From Aliisedimentitalea scapharcae (GTDB lineage: Bacteria; Pseudomonadota; Alphaproteobacteria; Rhodobacterales; Rhodobacteraceae), in the NCBI RefSeq assembly GCF_045277565.1, contig NZ_CP123584.1, forward strand, positions 2,232,001 through 2,296,000: DNA of 64,000 nucleotides, read 5' to 3'. Position 1 is the stretch's first letter. Every line of letters starts with the position of its first letter. Under the pieces are notes generated by a model. It was not told the DNA's origin and did no database searches. It saw nothing but the letters and a program-made list of their open reading frames with translations. The position numbers and the translations under genes were made by a program. Below, piece after piece: positions 24,880-33,662 of this stretch.

Positions 24880-25811
24880 GCGAGCCGCTCGGTCAATAGA
24901 TCAAAGAAGCCGACATCATCAACAGATCCCATGAACATCGCATTGGCAGGTCGGTCGGTGACGCCCCACCAATCGGCGACGGTCATCCCCAGCGTCAGCT
25001 CCGAACCGGTTTCGATCTCGACATTGATGTGACGACCTGAAAACAGATCCGGGCGGATCAGATAGGCCGTGACACATGGGTCGTGCAAGGGGGCCCCATC
25101 CGAACCGTATTTCGCCTTGTCGAACCGTTCAAAGAAGTCGGTCATATCCGCAACGGCACGGCCAACCCGGGTTCCCAGCGCCCGAAAGGCGTCGTTGCGG
25201 GGTTTGGTGACCAGAACCTTGTGGGTGACATCCAACGGCATCACAGTAATCGGAGCACGTGATTTGAAAACAATATCAGCGGCTTCGGGGTCGACGTAAA
25301 TGTTGAATTCAGCCGCCGGGGTAATATTGCCCACTTCGAAATAAGCCCCACCCATCAGCACGATCTCCTGGATCCGACTGATGATATCGGGCGCTTGTTC
25401 AAAGGCTTTGGCAATATTTGTCAGCGGACCCAGCGGGCATAATGTTACCGTGTTTGCGGGGTGCGTTCGCAGGGTGTCGATAATGAAATCGACCGCGTGT
25501 CCCGGGGCCAATGGCATGGTGGGCTCTGCCAATTCCGGGCCATCCAGCCCGGTCTTGCCATGCACATGTTCCGCTGTGGTCAATGTGCGTCGCAGCGGTG
25601 CGCTACATCCGGCAAAGACCGGGACATCTGGTCTGGCGGCCCATTCACAGACAATGCGTGCATTTTTCTGGGTCAAAGCCAGGGGAACATTCCCGGCCAC
25701 GGCGGTGATGCCGAGCACATCAATTTCGTCTGGGCTGGCGAGCGCCAACAGAATGGCAACTGCGTCATCCTGGCCAGGATCGGTGTCGATGATAATCTTG
25801 CGCGCGCTCAT
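24870..25811 (-). CDS. Inosine-uridine-type nucleoside hydrolase
   Basis: Cleaves the N-glycosidic bond of ribonucleosides to base and ribose (salvage). 313 residues. The N-terminal DTDPGQDDA (about 9-17) supplies the calcium-binding Asp residues, ITAVAGNVPL follows, and the C-terminal HDPCVTAYLIRP segment (about 242-253) carries the His/Asp pair of the family. Substrate preference (inosine, uridine, pyrimidine) is not decidable from the residues seen. First gene of the three-gene unit with GrpB and GNAT. Confidence 0.92.
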   Translation of the reverse strand: MSARKIIIDTDPGQDDAVAILLALASPDEIDVLGITAVAGNVPLALTQKNARIVCEWAARPDVPVFAGCSAPLRRTLTTAEHVHGKTGLDGPELAEPTMPLAPGHAVDFIIDTLRTHPANTVTLCPLGPLTNIAKAFEQAPDIISRIQEIVLMGGAYFEVGNITPAAEFNIYVDPEAADIVFKSRAPITVMPLDVTHKVLVTKPRNDAFRALGTRVGRAVADMTDFFERFDKAKYGSDGAPLHDPCVTAYLIRPDLFSGRHINVEIETGSELTLGMTVADWWGVTDRPANAMFMGSVDDVGFFDLLTERLACL

Positions 25812-25924
25812 GCCCGTCTCCTGTCAAGCCACTGCAAGGCGCGACTGTGTCAATTGAGGGGGCCGTTGTCCAGAACCCGATTGAACCTGCCCGATTGATT
25901 CTGTCCAATCGAGCATTGCCGTGA

Positions 25925-26743
25925 TCACGATCGGCGTTCGTCGTGTTTGACCGCGTCCCACAGCGCATCCATCTCGGCCAGATCGCTGTCTTCGGGACGT
26001 TTGCCACGTTGGGCCAGCTTGGCTTCGACGGCTTCAAACCGGCGGATGAACTTGGCATTGGCCCGGCGAAGGGCGGCTTCGGGTTCGACGCCCAGATGGC
26101 GCCCCAGATTGGCCATGACAAACAGCAGATCGCCGAACTCTTCTTCGATTGCCGCATGGGGCAGGGTATCGCGCGCTTCGACCAATTCGGCGGATTCTTC
26201 GGCGATTTTGTCGATCACATGGCTGGCATCGGGCCAGTCGAACCCGACACGCGCCGCGCGTTTTTGCAATTTGTACGCCCGCAACAGCGCAGGCAGGCCA
26301 ACAGCGACACCATCCAACGATCCCCGTTGTTCCAGGCCCGCCCGTTCCGCCGCCTTGATCGTTTCCCAATCAACGGTCTGCTGATCGGCGGATTTGTCCC
26401 GGCTTTCGTCGCCGAACACATGCGGGTGGCGGCTGACCATCTTGTCGGACATGGTCGTGACCACGTCCTGAAAGGTGAAATGCCCGGCCTCGGTTGCCAT
26501 CTGGGCGTGAAACACGGATTGAAACAGTAGGTCGCCCAATTCACCCTTCAGCTCGTCCCAGGCGCTCCGGTCGATGGCATCGGCCACCTCATAGGCTTCC
26601 TCGATCGTATAGGGGGCGATGGTGGCAAAATCCTGCTCAATGTCCCAGGGGCAGCCGGTGTTCGGATCACGCAGACGGCGCATGATTTCCAAAAGACGTT
26701 CGATTCCGGCCTGTTGGTCGTGGATCAGGGGATTTTCGGGCAT
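25925..26743 (-). CDS. mazG: Nucleoside triphosphate pyrophosphohydrolase MazG
   Basis: House-cleaning all-alpha NTP pyrophosphatase with two tandem MazG domains; in E. coli it lowers ppGpp and removes abnormal nucleotides. 272 residues. Domain 1 has CPWDIEQDFATIAPYTIEEAYEVADAI with the E-x-x-E and D metal ligands and ELGDLLFQSVFH. Domain 2 repeats EESAELVEA...EEFGDLLFVMANL (about 190-215). ATG 26743 is taken rather than a frame extension into the divergent amidohydrolase promoter. Divergent from the M20 gene with 63 nt between the starts. Confidence 0.95.
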   Translation of the reverse strand: MPENPLIHDQQAGIERLLEIMRRLRDPNTGCPWDIEQDFATIAPYTIEEAYEVADAIDRSAWDELKGELGDLLFQSVFHAQMATEAGHFTFQDVVTTMSDKMVSRHPHVFGDESRDKSADQQTVDWETIKAAERAGLEQRGSLDGVAVGLPALLRAYKLQKRAARVGFDWPDASHVIDKIAEESAELVEARDTLPHAAIEEEFGDLLFVMANLGRHLGVEPEAALRRANAKFIRRFEAVEAKLAQRGKRPEDSDLAEMDALWDAVKHDERRS

Positions 26744-26806
26744 TGCAGTGGCCTTTGTTCCAGTGTCAGATGCATCAATCCCGAGTCTGACCCAGGAGTC
26801 CAGCCC

Positions 26807-27970
26807 ATGCCGGTCGTGAACCGCATTGCCGATTATGCCGACGAAATGAAAACCTGGAGGCGGCATTTGCATCAAATCCCCGAGCTGGAATTCGATTTGC
26901 CCAAGACATCCGCCTATGTCGCTGAAAGATTACGGGAAATAGGCGTGGACGAGCTGCACACCGGAATCGCCCAGACCGGGATGGTGGCGATCATCACCGG
27001 GCAGGGTGACGGTCCGACCATCGGGCTGCGCGCCGATATGGATGCGCTGCCGATCACGGAGGAAACCGGCGTGGATCATGCATCGACCCATGCGGGCAAA
27101 ATGCATGCCTGTGGCCATGACGGACATACGACGATGTTGCTGGGGGCGGCGAAATACCTGGTGGAAACCCGCAATTTCTCTGGCCGGGTCGCGTTGATCT
27201 TTCAGCCAGCCGAAGAAGAAGGCGGTGGAGCCGGGATCATGGTGCAGGAGGGGATCATGGATCGGTTCGACATCGATCAGGTGTACGGGATCCACAATAT
27301 GCCCGGCGCGCCGCTGGGTGAATTCGTGACCTCTCCCGGCCCGCTGATGGCAGCGGTGGACACATTTACCATCAACATTCAGGGACGTGGTGGCCATGGG
27401 GCGATGCCGCATGAAACCAAGGATCCGGTGATGGCGGCCTGTGGAATTGCCACGGCAATCCAGACCATTGTCAGCCGTAACAACTATGCGCTGGATGATT
27501 TGGTGATCTCGGTCACCCAGATCCACACCGGCACCGTCAACAATGTGATTCCCGATACCGCCTATATCAACGGCACCGTGCGCACCTTTGACGCCGAGGT
27601 GCAAAAAATGGTGATGCAGCGTATGGCCGACATCGCCCAAGGACAGGCAATTTCATATGGGGTCACGGCGGAGCTGGATTATGAGATTGGTTATCCCTCG
27701 ACGACCAACCACGCGGAAAACGCCAAATTCGCCGCCGATGTGGCCCGCGAGATTTCGGGCGATGATCGCGTCACCGACGATGCAGCCCCGGAAATGGGGG
27801 CCGAAGATTTTTCCTATATGCTTCTGGCACGTCCTGGGGCCTATCTGTTTATGGGGCAGGGCGATGGTGCCGGGTTGCACCATCCGAAATACGATTTCAA
27901 CGACGACGCATCCCCAATTGGTGCATCGTTCTTTGCCCGTTTGGTTGAACGGGCCCAGCCAATTGGCTGA
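26807..27970 (+). CDS. M20-family amidohydrolase (hippurate hydrolase/aminoacylase-like)
   Basis: 387 residues with the M20D metal-binding plan: HACGHDGHT (about 98-106), PAEEEGGGA (about 131-139, with the general-base Glu), HNMPG, GRGGHGAMPHETKDP dimer-domain loop and EMGAEDFSYML near the C terminus. It cleaves N-acyl or amide bonds of amino acids. AGGAG lies 8 nt before ATG 26807. Two ureohydrolase genes follow on the same strand 81 nt later, suggesting a joint role in guanidino/amino-acid nitrogen use. Confidence 0.9.
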   Translation: MPVVNRIADYADEMKTWRRHLHQIPELEFDLPKTSAYVAERLREIGVDELHTGIAQTGMVAIITGQGDGPTIGLRADMDALPITEETGVDHASTHAGKMHACGHDGHTTMLLGAAKYLVETRNFSGRVALIFQPAEEEGGGAGIMVQEGIMDRFDIDQVYGIHNMPGAPLGEFVTSPGPLMAAVDTFTINIQGRGGHGAMPHETKDPVMAACGIATAIQTIVSRNNYALDDLVISVTQIHTGTVNNVIPDTAYINGTVRTFDAEVQKMVMQRMADIAQGQAISYGVTAELDYEIGYPSTTNHAENAKFAADVAREISGDDRVTDDAAPEMGAEDFSYMLLARPGAYLFMGQGDGAGLHHPKYDFNDDASPIGASFFARLVERAQPIG

Positions 27971-28051
27971 CAGGCACGGCAAATGAGTGACAAGAGCGGC
28001 TCTCTGCGTTATTTGATCAAATTATTTGATGCAGGACAGGAAGGTTGAGAC

Positions 28052-29020
28052 ATGGCACTGGAAGACGCAAAGAATGCAATTGATGATGCGTTTACACGTG
28101 AGAATCTGAAAGGTGTCAGCAACGAGCTGACCTTTGGCGGGGCCACATCGTTTCTGCGCCGCAAATACACCAAGGATCTGACGGGGGTGGATATTGCCGT
28201 CACGGGCGTACCCTTTGATCAGGCGGTGACCAACCGACCGGGAACCCGGTTGGGTCCCCGTGCCATCCGCGAAGCATCATCGTTGCAGGCGTTTGACGAA
28301 CCTTATGGGTGGCCGCATGATCCGCTGAGCAATCTGGCGATTGTGGATTATGGAGATGTGGCGTTCGACTATGCCAATGTGCCCGAATTTCCCGCGACCC
28401 TGACGGATCATATCCGCGGTATCCTGAAACAGGATGTCGCGTCGGTCGTGTTGGGCGGGGATCACTATATCAGCTTCCCGATCCTCAAGGCCTATGCCGA
28501 AAAATACGGGCCGATTTCGCTGCTGCAATTTGATGCGCATACCGACACATGGCCCGATGACAACATGGACCGGGTTGATCATGGCACCATGTTCTACAAG
28601 GCGGTGAAATCTGGCATCGTTGATCCGGCGACGTCGGTTCAGGTGGGCATTCGCACCACCAATGAGGACACCTTGGGCGTGAACATCATCGACGCCCCGA
28701 CAGTGCATGAAATTGGGTCGGTGGAAACTGCCCGCCGGATCAAGGATATTCTGGGTGACCGCCCGGTCTATCTGACCTTTGACATCGACGGGCTGGATCC
28801 GGCTTTTGCGCCTGGTACTGGCACGCCGGTCTGGGGGGGGCTGACGTCCGCCCAAGCGGCGCGGATCCTGCGCGAGATTGCCGGGATTAACATCAAGGGC
28901 GGCGATATCGTCGAAGTGTCGCCCCCGTTTGACACCACTGGGGCAACGGCCATCGCCGGGGCGCATGTGGCCACTGAAATCATCTGTCTTCTGGGCTGGA
29001 ACAAACTGAAAAATGACTGA
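28052..29020 (+). CDS. speB: Agmatinase-type ureohydrolase (SpeB-like)
   Basis: Hydrolyses agmatine to putrescine and urea, or a related guanidino compound. 322 residues. All arginase-fold metal ligands are present: GGDHYISFP, the D-A-H-T-D run (FDAHTDTWPD, about 167-176) and FDIDGLDPAFAPGTGTP (about 244-260). The segment DHGTMFYKAVKSGIVDP and VQVGIRT resembles E. coli SpeB, which supports the agmatinase call. AGGAAGG precedes the start. It overlaps the following ureohydrolase by 8 nt. Confidence 0.88.
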   Translation: MALEDAKNAIDDAFTRENLKGVSNELTFGGATSFLRRKYTKDLTGVDIAVTGVPFDQAVTNRPGTRLGPRAIREASSLQAFDEPYGWPHDPLSNLAIVDYGDVAFDYANVPEFPATLTDHIRGILKQDVASVVLGGDHYISFPILKAYAEKYGPISLLQFDAHTDTWPDDNMDRVDHGTMFYKAVKSGIVDPATSVQVGIRTTNEDTLGVNIIDAPTVHEIGSVETARRIKDILGDRPVYLTFDIDGLDPAFAPGTGTPVWGGLTSAQAARILREIAGINIKGGDIVEVSPPFDTTGATAIAGAHVATEIICLLGWNKLKND

Positions 29021-29960
29021 ATTCAATCAACCGATCAGCGGCAATGACCTGGCGCGGTTCTCCGGGCCGAACACCTTCATGCGTCTGCCGCAGGCGGATT
29101 CGCTGGAAGGGCTGGATGTGGCGATCCTGGGCGTGCCGATGGACATTGGCACCTCTTGGCGGTCGGGCACCCGGTTCGGTCCCAAGGAAATCCGCGCCGA
29201 AAGCGCAATGATCCGCCCCTATAACATGGCGACCGGCGCGGCTCCGTTTGACAGCCTGCAGATGGCTGATATTGGCGATCTCGCGATCAATACATTTTCG
29301 TTGTCCGACAGTCTGCGCATCATCCAGGAGAGCTATGCCGCGATCCTGGATACGGGGGTCATCCCTGTGGCCATGGGCGGGGATCATTCGATTACTTTGC
29401 CGATTCTGCGCGCGATTGCCCAGAAACACGGACCCGTGGCGTTGGTGCATGTGGACGCCCATGCCGATGTGAATGACGAAATGTTTGGCGAACGCGAAAC
29501 CCACGGCACAGTGTTCCGCCGCGCCTATGAAGAAGGGCTGTTGGTGGCTGACAAGGTGTATCAGATCGGCATCCGCGGGTCAGGATATGCCGCGACCGAT
29601 TTCACCGAGGCCCAAGGGTGGGGGTTCCAGCAATTTCCGGCCTGGGAGCTATACCATCGGTCGCTGTCGGGCATGGGGGGCGAAATTCGCCGCGATATCG
29701 GGTCGCGCCCCGTATACGTGACCTATGACATCGACAGTCTGGATCCGGCTTTTGCCCCGGGGACAGGAACGCCAGAGATTGGCGGGCTGACAACACCGCA
29801 GGCGATGGAATTGATCCGTGAACTAAAGGGGTTGAACATTGTCGGCTGTGATCTGGTCGAGGTCTCACCGCCCTATGACACATCGGGCAATACGGCGCTG
29901 ACCGCGGCAAATCTTCTTTATGAGCTGTTATGTGTTCTGCCGGGCGTAACCGCGCGTTAG
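29013..29960 (+). CDS. Second ureohydrolase, guanidinobutyrase/agmatinase-like
   Basis: 315 residues, same arginase fold with intact ligands (GGDHSITLP, HVDAHADVND, YDIDSLDPAFAPGTGTPEIGG). The substrate-side segment GERETHGTVFRRAYEEGLL and QIGIRGSGY differ from the first gene and resemble guanidinobutyrases (GbuA type) and guanidinopropionases, so 4-guanidinobutyrate is the most likely substrate. It starts within the last codons of the upstream gene (8-nt overlap), so both are made together. No guanidine riboswitch-like hairpin is visible upstream of the pair. Confidence 0.82.
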   Translation: MTEFNQPISGNDLARFSGPNTFMRLPQADSLEGLDVAILGVPMDIGTSWRSGTRFGPKEIRAESAMIRPYNMATGAAPFDSLQMADIGDLAINTFSLSDSLRIIQESYAAILDTGVIPVAMGGDHSITLPILRAIAQKHGPVALVHVDAHADVNDEMFGERETHGTVFRRAYEEGLLVADKVYQIGIRGSGYAATDFTEAQGWGFQQFPAWELYHRSLSGMGGEIRRDIGSRPVYVTYDIDSLDPAFAPGTGTPEIGGLTTPQAMELIRELKGLNIVGCDLVEVSPPYDTSGNTALTAANLLYELLCVLPGVTAR

Positions 29961-30094
29961 GATCTGATCAGCCAGTATTGGACACGCTCCGGTTTGCCGG
30001 GGACTTCAGCTGCGCCATGGGGCATGGCAGGGGTGACGTCAGGTTAGTCATCGCTTTGCTGCGCAAGACGCCATAACGACATAGGGGAACATGA

Positions 30095-30508
30095 ATGGGG
30101 CGCGTGATGACCGGATTGTTGATCCTTTTTGCTGGGGTAGTGATTGCATTTGGGTATGTGCGTTTGGCCCCCAGCGATCCTGTGTTCTGGCACAAATTGC
30201 CAGAGATCAACGCAGACAAGGATTTCAAACGGGGGGTGATCCGCGTGGTCGAAACCGGACCGGACGGATTGGCACGATTGAGCCAGATCGCCACAGAAAG
30301 CCCGCGCACCAAAATCCTGGCCGGCTCTATCGGCGACGGTATGATTACCTTTGTCACCCGCACCCGCGTTGTCGGGTTTCCCGACTATACCACGGTGCAA
30401 CAGGACGGTCCGCATCTGAAAATCTATGCGAGATCGCGGTTCGGGCGTTCAGATCTTGGGGTAAACCGTAATCGGGTTGAAGCGTGGATCGCGGCGCTGC
30501 AATCGTGA
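30095..30508 (+). CDS. DUF1499 domain protein
   Basis: 137 residues: one N-terminal membrane span (MTGLLILFAGVVIAFGYVRL) and a DUF1499 domain (about residues 45-135) with TRTRVVGFPDYTTV and IYARSRFGRSDLGVNRNRVEAWI, the family's late signature. Role unknown. Its last 60 nt overlap, in the opposite direction, the 3' end of the next hypothetical gene; both frames look genuine, so this is a true antisense 3' overlap. Confidence 0.82.
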   Translation: MGRVMTGLLILFAGVVIAFGYVRLAPSDPVFWHKLPEINADKDFKRGVIRVVETGPDGLARLSQIATESPRTKILAGSIGDGMITFVTRTRVVGFPDYTTVQQDGPHLKIYARSRFGRSDLGVNRNRVEAWIAALQS

Positions 30509-30739
30509 GGACAAACAGCCTTCCTGTACCTCGCGCCACATCGGTACGTTCAACGACATCTGGCATTGCGCCATAAAGGCGCGCCCGTCCACAAACAGAC
30601 AGATTGTTTCGCCCAAATCGACGCGGCTGCCGCTGCTGTCGGTGCAATAGCAATCCTGAACTGTTCCATCCGGGCGGGTCACATCGGCCACGCCAATTGC
30701 CGGGGCCAACAGTGCGATCAAGCAAAGAATGTGTTTCAT
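30449..30739 (-). CDS. Short secreted hypothetical protein
   Basis: 96 residues: a signal peptide (MKHILCLIALLAPAIGVA) followed by a small domain with four cysteines (DCYCTDSSGS, TICLFVDG, AQCQM and a late EGCL), pattern suggesting disulphides in the periplasm. A GTG 18 codons upstream would destroy the signal peptide, so ATG 30739 is chosen. I do not recognise a family. Its 3' end lies antisense to the DUF1499 gene over 60 nt. Start is divergent from prfA with 60 nt between them. Confidence 0.65.
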   Translation of the reverse strand: MKHILCLIALLAPAIGVADVTRPDGTVQDCYCTDSSGSRVDLGETICLFVDGRAFMAQCQMSLNVPMWREVQEGCLSSRLQRRDPRFNPITVYPKI

Positions 30740-30799
30740 GCACCGAGCATACCACGCCATCCCCCTTGACCAAAGCCCCGTGATGTCGGACACCGCGTC

Positions 30800-31855
30800 A
30801 TGGTTCCAGAAGATCGCTTAGAACAGATTGTCCAACGGTTTCAGTATCTCGAAGCCGCGATGTCCGATGGGGCCAGCGGCAGCGATATCGCGGCGCTGGC
30901 CAAGGAGTATTCCGATCTGAAACCGGTGGTGGACCAAATCACCGGTTATCGTCAGCTGGTGGCTGAGCTGGAGGAAGCCGAGCTGATGTTGGCGGATCCG
31001 GACATGAAGGAGCTGGCCGAGGAAGAAATTCCGGCTCTCAAACAGAAGCTGCCCGACGCCGAACGTGCGTTGCAGCTCGCCCTATTGCCCAAGGATGAGG
31101 CAGACCGCCGACCGGCGATCCTGGAAATCCGGCCCGGTACGGGCGGGGACGAGGCGGCATTGTTCGCCGGGGATCTGCTGCGCATGTACCAGCGCCATGC
31201 CGAAGCGCACGGCTGGAAGGTTGAAATCCTCGAAGAGCAGGTCACCGAATTGGGCGGGATCAAGGAAGTTGTCGCCCACATCAAGGGCGACGGCGTGTTT
31301 GCGCGGCTCAAATACGAATCCGGTGTGCACCGGGTCCAGCGGGTCCCCACCACCGAAAGCGGTGGGCGAATCCATACGTCCGCTGCAACTGTCGCGGTGC
31401 TGCCCGAAGCGGAAGACGTGGATATCCGGATCAACAGCAATGATCTGCGCATTGATACCATGCGCAGTTCGGGTGCCGGTGGGCAGCATGTCAATACCAC
31501 CGATTCGGCGGTCCGGATTACCCACCTGCCAACCGGCATTGTGGTGACCAGTTCCGAGAAATCCCAGCATCGCAACCGCGAGATCGCAATGCAGGTGTTG
31601 AAAACTCGGCTTTTTGATCTCGAGCGTCAACGGGTGGACAACGAACGGTCAGCTGATCGGGCATCGCAGGTTGGGTCGGGTGACCGCTCTGAACGGATTC
31701 GCACCTATAACTTCCCACAAGGTCGCCTGACGGATCACCGGATCAACCTGACACTGTATCGTCTGGATCAGGTGATGCAGGGGGATCTGGATGAAATCAT
31801 CGACGCCCTGACTGCAGATGCACAGGCCCGGATGTTGGCGGAGATGGGGCAGTGA
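30800..31855 (+). CDS. prfA: Peptide chain release factor 1
   Basis: Ends translation at UAA and UAG. 351 residues. The peptidyl-tRNA hydrolysis loop GGQ is at residues 227-229 (SSGAGGQHVN), and the stop-codon selector is at VPTTES (about 182-187), the RF1 form rather than RF2's SPF. The next gene, prmC, methylates the GGQ glutamine and overlaps by 4 nt, a classic pair. Confidence 0.97.
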   Translation: MVPEDRLEQIVQRFQYLEAAMSDGASGSDIAALAKEYSDLKPVVDQITGYRQLVAELEEAELMLADPDMKELAEEEIPALKQKLPDAERALQLALLPKDEADRRPAILEIRPGTGGDEAALFAGDLLRMYQRHAEAHGWKVEILEEQVTELGGIKEVVAHIKGDGVFARLKYESGVHRVQRVPTTESGGRIHTSAATVAVLPEAEDVDIRINSNDLRIDTMRSSGAGGQHVNTTDSAVRITHLPTGIVVTSSEKSQHRNREIAMQVLKTRLFDLERQRVDNERSADRASQVGSGDRSERIRTYNFPQGRLTDHRINLTLYRLDQVMQGDLDEIIDALTADAQARMLAEMGQ

Positions 31856-32700
31856 AGATTGCGCCACAAACGGCGGCTCAGGCCATGGTGGCCGCAACTC
31901 ACAAGCTGCGCGCAGCAGGGGTTGCGGACCCGGCACGGGATGCCCGGATCCTGCTGGCCCATGCCGCCCGCGTCGATGCCAGCCGCGTCACGTTGATCGC
32001 GCCCGAAAATTTGGCCCCGGACATCGCGGAACGCTATGACCAACTGATTTCGTTGCGTGCTGTGCGTGTGCCGGTTTCACATCTGATCGGTGAACGTGAA
32101 TTTTATGGCCGCAGGTTCAAGGTCGGGCCAGAAGTGCTTGATCCCAGGCCGGAAACCGAAACTCTGATCGAAACAGCGCTGAGCCAACCTTTTGATCGGG
32201 TGCTGGATCTGGGCGTGGGGTCGGGCTGTATTCTGGTGACATTGCTGGCCGAGCGCACGCAGGCCACTGGGGTCGGGGCCGACGTCAGTGAAGCGGCATG
32301 TCTACAGGCCAGTGCCAATGTGGTCCTGCATCGGGTTGCCGATCGCGCTGAAATCCTTCTGTCGGATTGGTTCGACGCAATCGTCGGCACATTCGACCTG
32401 ATCGTGTCCAACCCACCGTATATCGCATTGGACGAAATGGACGGCCTGTCACGCGAAGTCCGCGATCATGAACCTGTGCTTGCGTTGACTGACGGCGCAG
32501 ACGGGTTGGAATGCTATCGGCGCATAGCCCCCCGGGTGACCGATTTTCTCAACCCCGGCGGCCGGGTCATGGTTGAAATCGGCCCGACACAGGGGCAGGC
32601 GGTTGCCAGCTTGTTCCAAGCACAGGGGCTGCGCCGGATTCGGGTCGTTCCGGATCTGGATGGTCGGGATCGGGTTGTCTGTGCTGTGCGCGCGTCCTAG
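31852..32700 (+). CDS. prmC: Release factor glutamine methyltransferase
   Basis: N5-methylates the GGQ glutamine of release factors. 282 residues with SAM-binding DLGVGSG (119-125) and the catalytic NPPY (187-190), which holds the amide of the substrate Gln. It starts at GTG 31852 inside the prfA stop codon region, giving translational coupling. The N-terminal five-helix domain (about 1-85) for RF recognition is intact. Confidence 0.95.
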   Translation: MKIAPQTAAQAMVAATHKLRAAGVADPARDARILLAHAARVDASRVTLIAPENLAPDIAERYDQLISLRAVRVPVSHLIGEREFYGRRFKVGPEVLDPRPETETLIETALSQPFDRVLDLGVGSGCILVTLLAERTQATGVGADVSEAACLQASANVVLHRVADRAEILLSDWFDAIVGTFDLIVSNPPYIALDEMDGLSREVRDHEPVLALTDGADGLECYRRIAPRVTDFLNPGGRVMVEIGPTQGQAVASLFQAQGLRRIRVVPDLDGRDRVVCAVRAS

Positions 32701-32769
32701 TCGAAAAATTGCGACAGAAATACCGATTTTCGGGCAAAATGTGTAAAAATACCAGTCTGACCCTTGTGC

Positions 32770-32925
32770 GCCCGCGCTGGACGTGTTTACTCAGAGGTGT
32801 CGCAGCGAGGACTGAAACTGAACTGCCTCAGCGACGCTAAGCCCAAAATTGGCGAGACCCACCAAGTTCAAAACGCATTACGCGTCGGGTGGAGCCATCG
32901 CAAAAGCAATAAGGCTGACGTTAGG
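32770..32925 (+). other. Structured leader before the DUF4167 gene
   Basis: The 228-nt gap after prmC is rich in inverted repeats. GTCGC..GAGG at 32799-32810 can pair with CCTCAGCGAC at 32826-32835; CCACC near 32859 can pair with GGGTGG at 32887, with an ACGC/GCGT inner stem; AGCC/GGCT arms flank 32893-32915. This could be a folded 5' UTR or an sRNA, but no known riboswitch class fits. Confidence 0.3.
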
Positions 32926-32928
32926 TAA

Positions 32929-33657
32929 ATGAGATCGTCCAAGTCACGTTCGCGGAACAAATCGAACCGCAACCGCCCGTCCGGGACCAATGTTATCAAC
33001 CGGGTGTTTGATAGCTCGGGTCCTGAAGGTAAGGTGCGCGGTACGCCGCAGCAGATCATCGACAAATATAACCAGCTGGCACGCGATGCCCAGCTGTCCA
33101 ATGACCGTGTTGCGACGGAAAACTTTCAGCAACATGCCGAGCATTATCAGCGTCTGCTGAGCGAAGCGATGCGGGAAATGGAAGCCAAACGCGAAGAGCA
33201 GGAACGTCAGAACCGGGAACGTCAGGCTGACCGGGATCGCGAACGCGCCGAGCGTCAAGAACGCGAAAGCGTTGCGCGCTCTGATGATCCGGCACAGGCA
33301 CCACAGCCCGATGTCCGTGATATGGGTGTACAACCTGTAGCGACGCCGGAAGATACCGGATTGGTCGACACGCCTGAAGGCACCGACAAGCCGGCCGAGA
33401 AGGCACGGCCGCCGCGCAAACCTGCATCCCCGCGCAAAAACACCCCCCGCAAGGAACCGGCAGCGAAATCCGACGCGGCTCCTTCTGCGATGGAAACAGC
33501 TCCCGGCGCGGATGGCGTCGAAGGCGACGGCGCAGCTCCGGCCAAAAAGCCCCGCCGCAAGCCGAGCCCACGCAAGAAAGTGGAAGCCAAACCAGCCGAT
33601 GCCAGCCCCGATGCCGCTCCTGCGCCATCTGGCGATTCCACGGAAGCGGCCGAATAA
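32929..33657 (+). CDS. DUF4167 domain protein
   Basis: 242 residues. The first about 80 residues match DUF4167, a domain found almost only in alphaproteobacteria: a basic start RSSKSRSRNKSNRNRPSG, then INRVFDSSGPEGKVRGTPQQIIDKYNQLARDAQ and NFQQHAEHYQRL. A charged coiled-coil stretch follows (about 85-120, Glu/Arg-rich), and then a long low-complexity tail of Pro, Ala, Lys and Arg with repeated RKP/SPRK elements, which looks RNA- or DNA-binding. Exact role unknown. Preceded by a folded leader. Confidence 0.85.
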   Translation: MRSSKSRSRNKSNRNRPSGTNVINRVFDSSGPEGKVRGTPQQIIDKYNQLARDAQLSNDRVATENFQQHAEHYQRLLSEAMREMEAKREEQERQNRERQADRDRERAERQERESVARSDDPAQAPQPDVRDMGVQPVATPEDTGLVDTPEGTDKPAEKARPPRKPASPRKNTPRKEPAAKSDAAPSAMETAPGADGVEGDGAAPAKKPRRKPSPRKKVEAKPADASPDAAPAPSGDSTEAAE

Positions 33658-33662
33658 CCCTG

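Noticed and set aside
28013..28030. TTTGATCAAATTATTTGATG, resembling an FnrL site
   Set aside because: The half-sites are not in the TTGAT-N4-ATCAA arrangement, so binding by FnrL is not supported.
27971..28051. Possible guanidine riboswitch before the ureohydrolases
   Set aside because: No ACGR-loop hairpin pair or other guanidine-riboswitch signature can be seen in the 81-nt gap.
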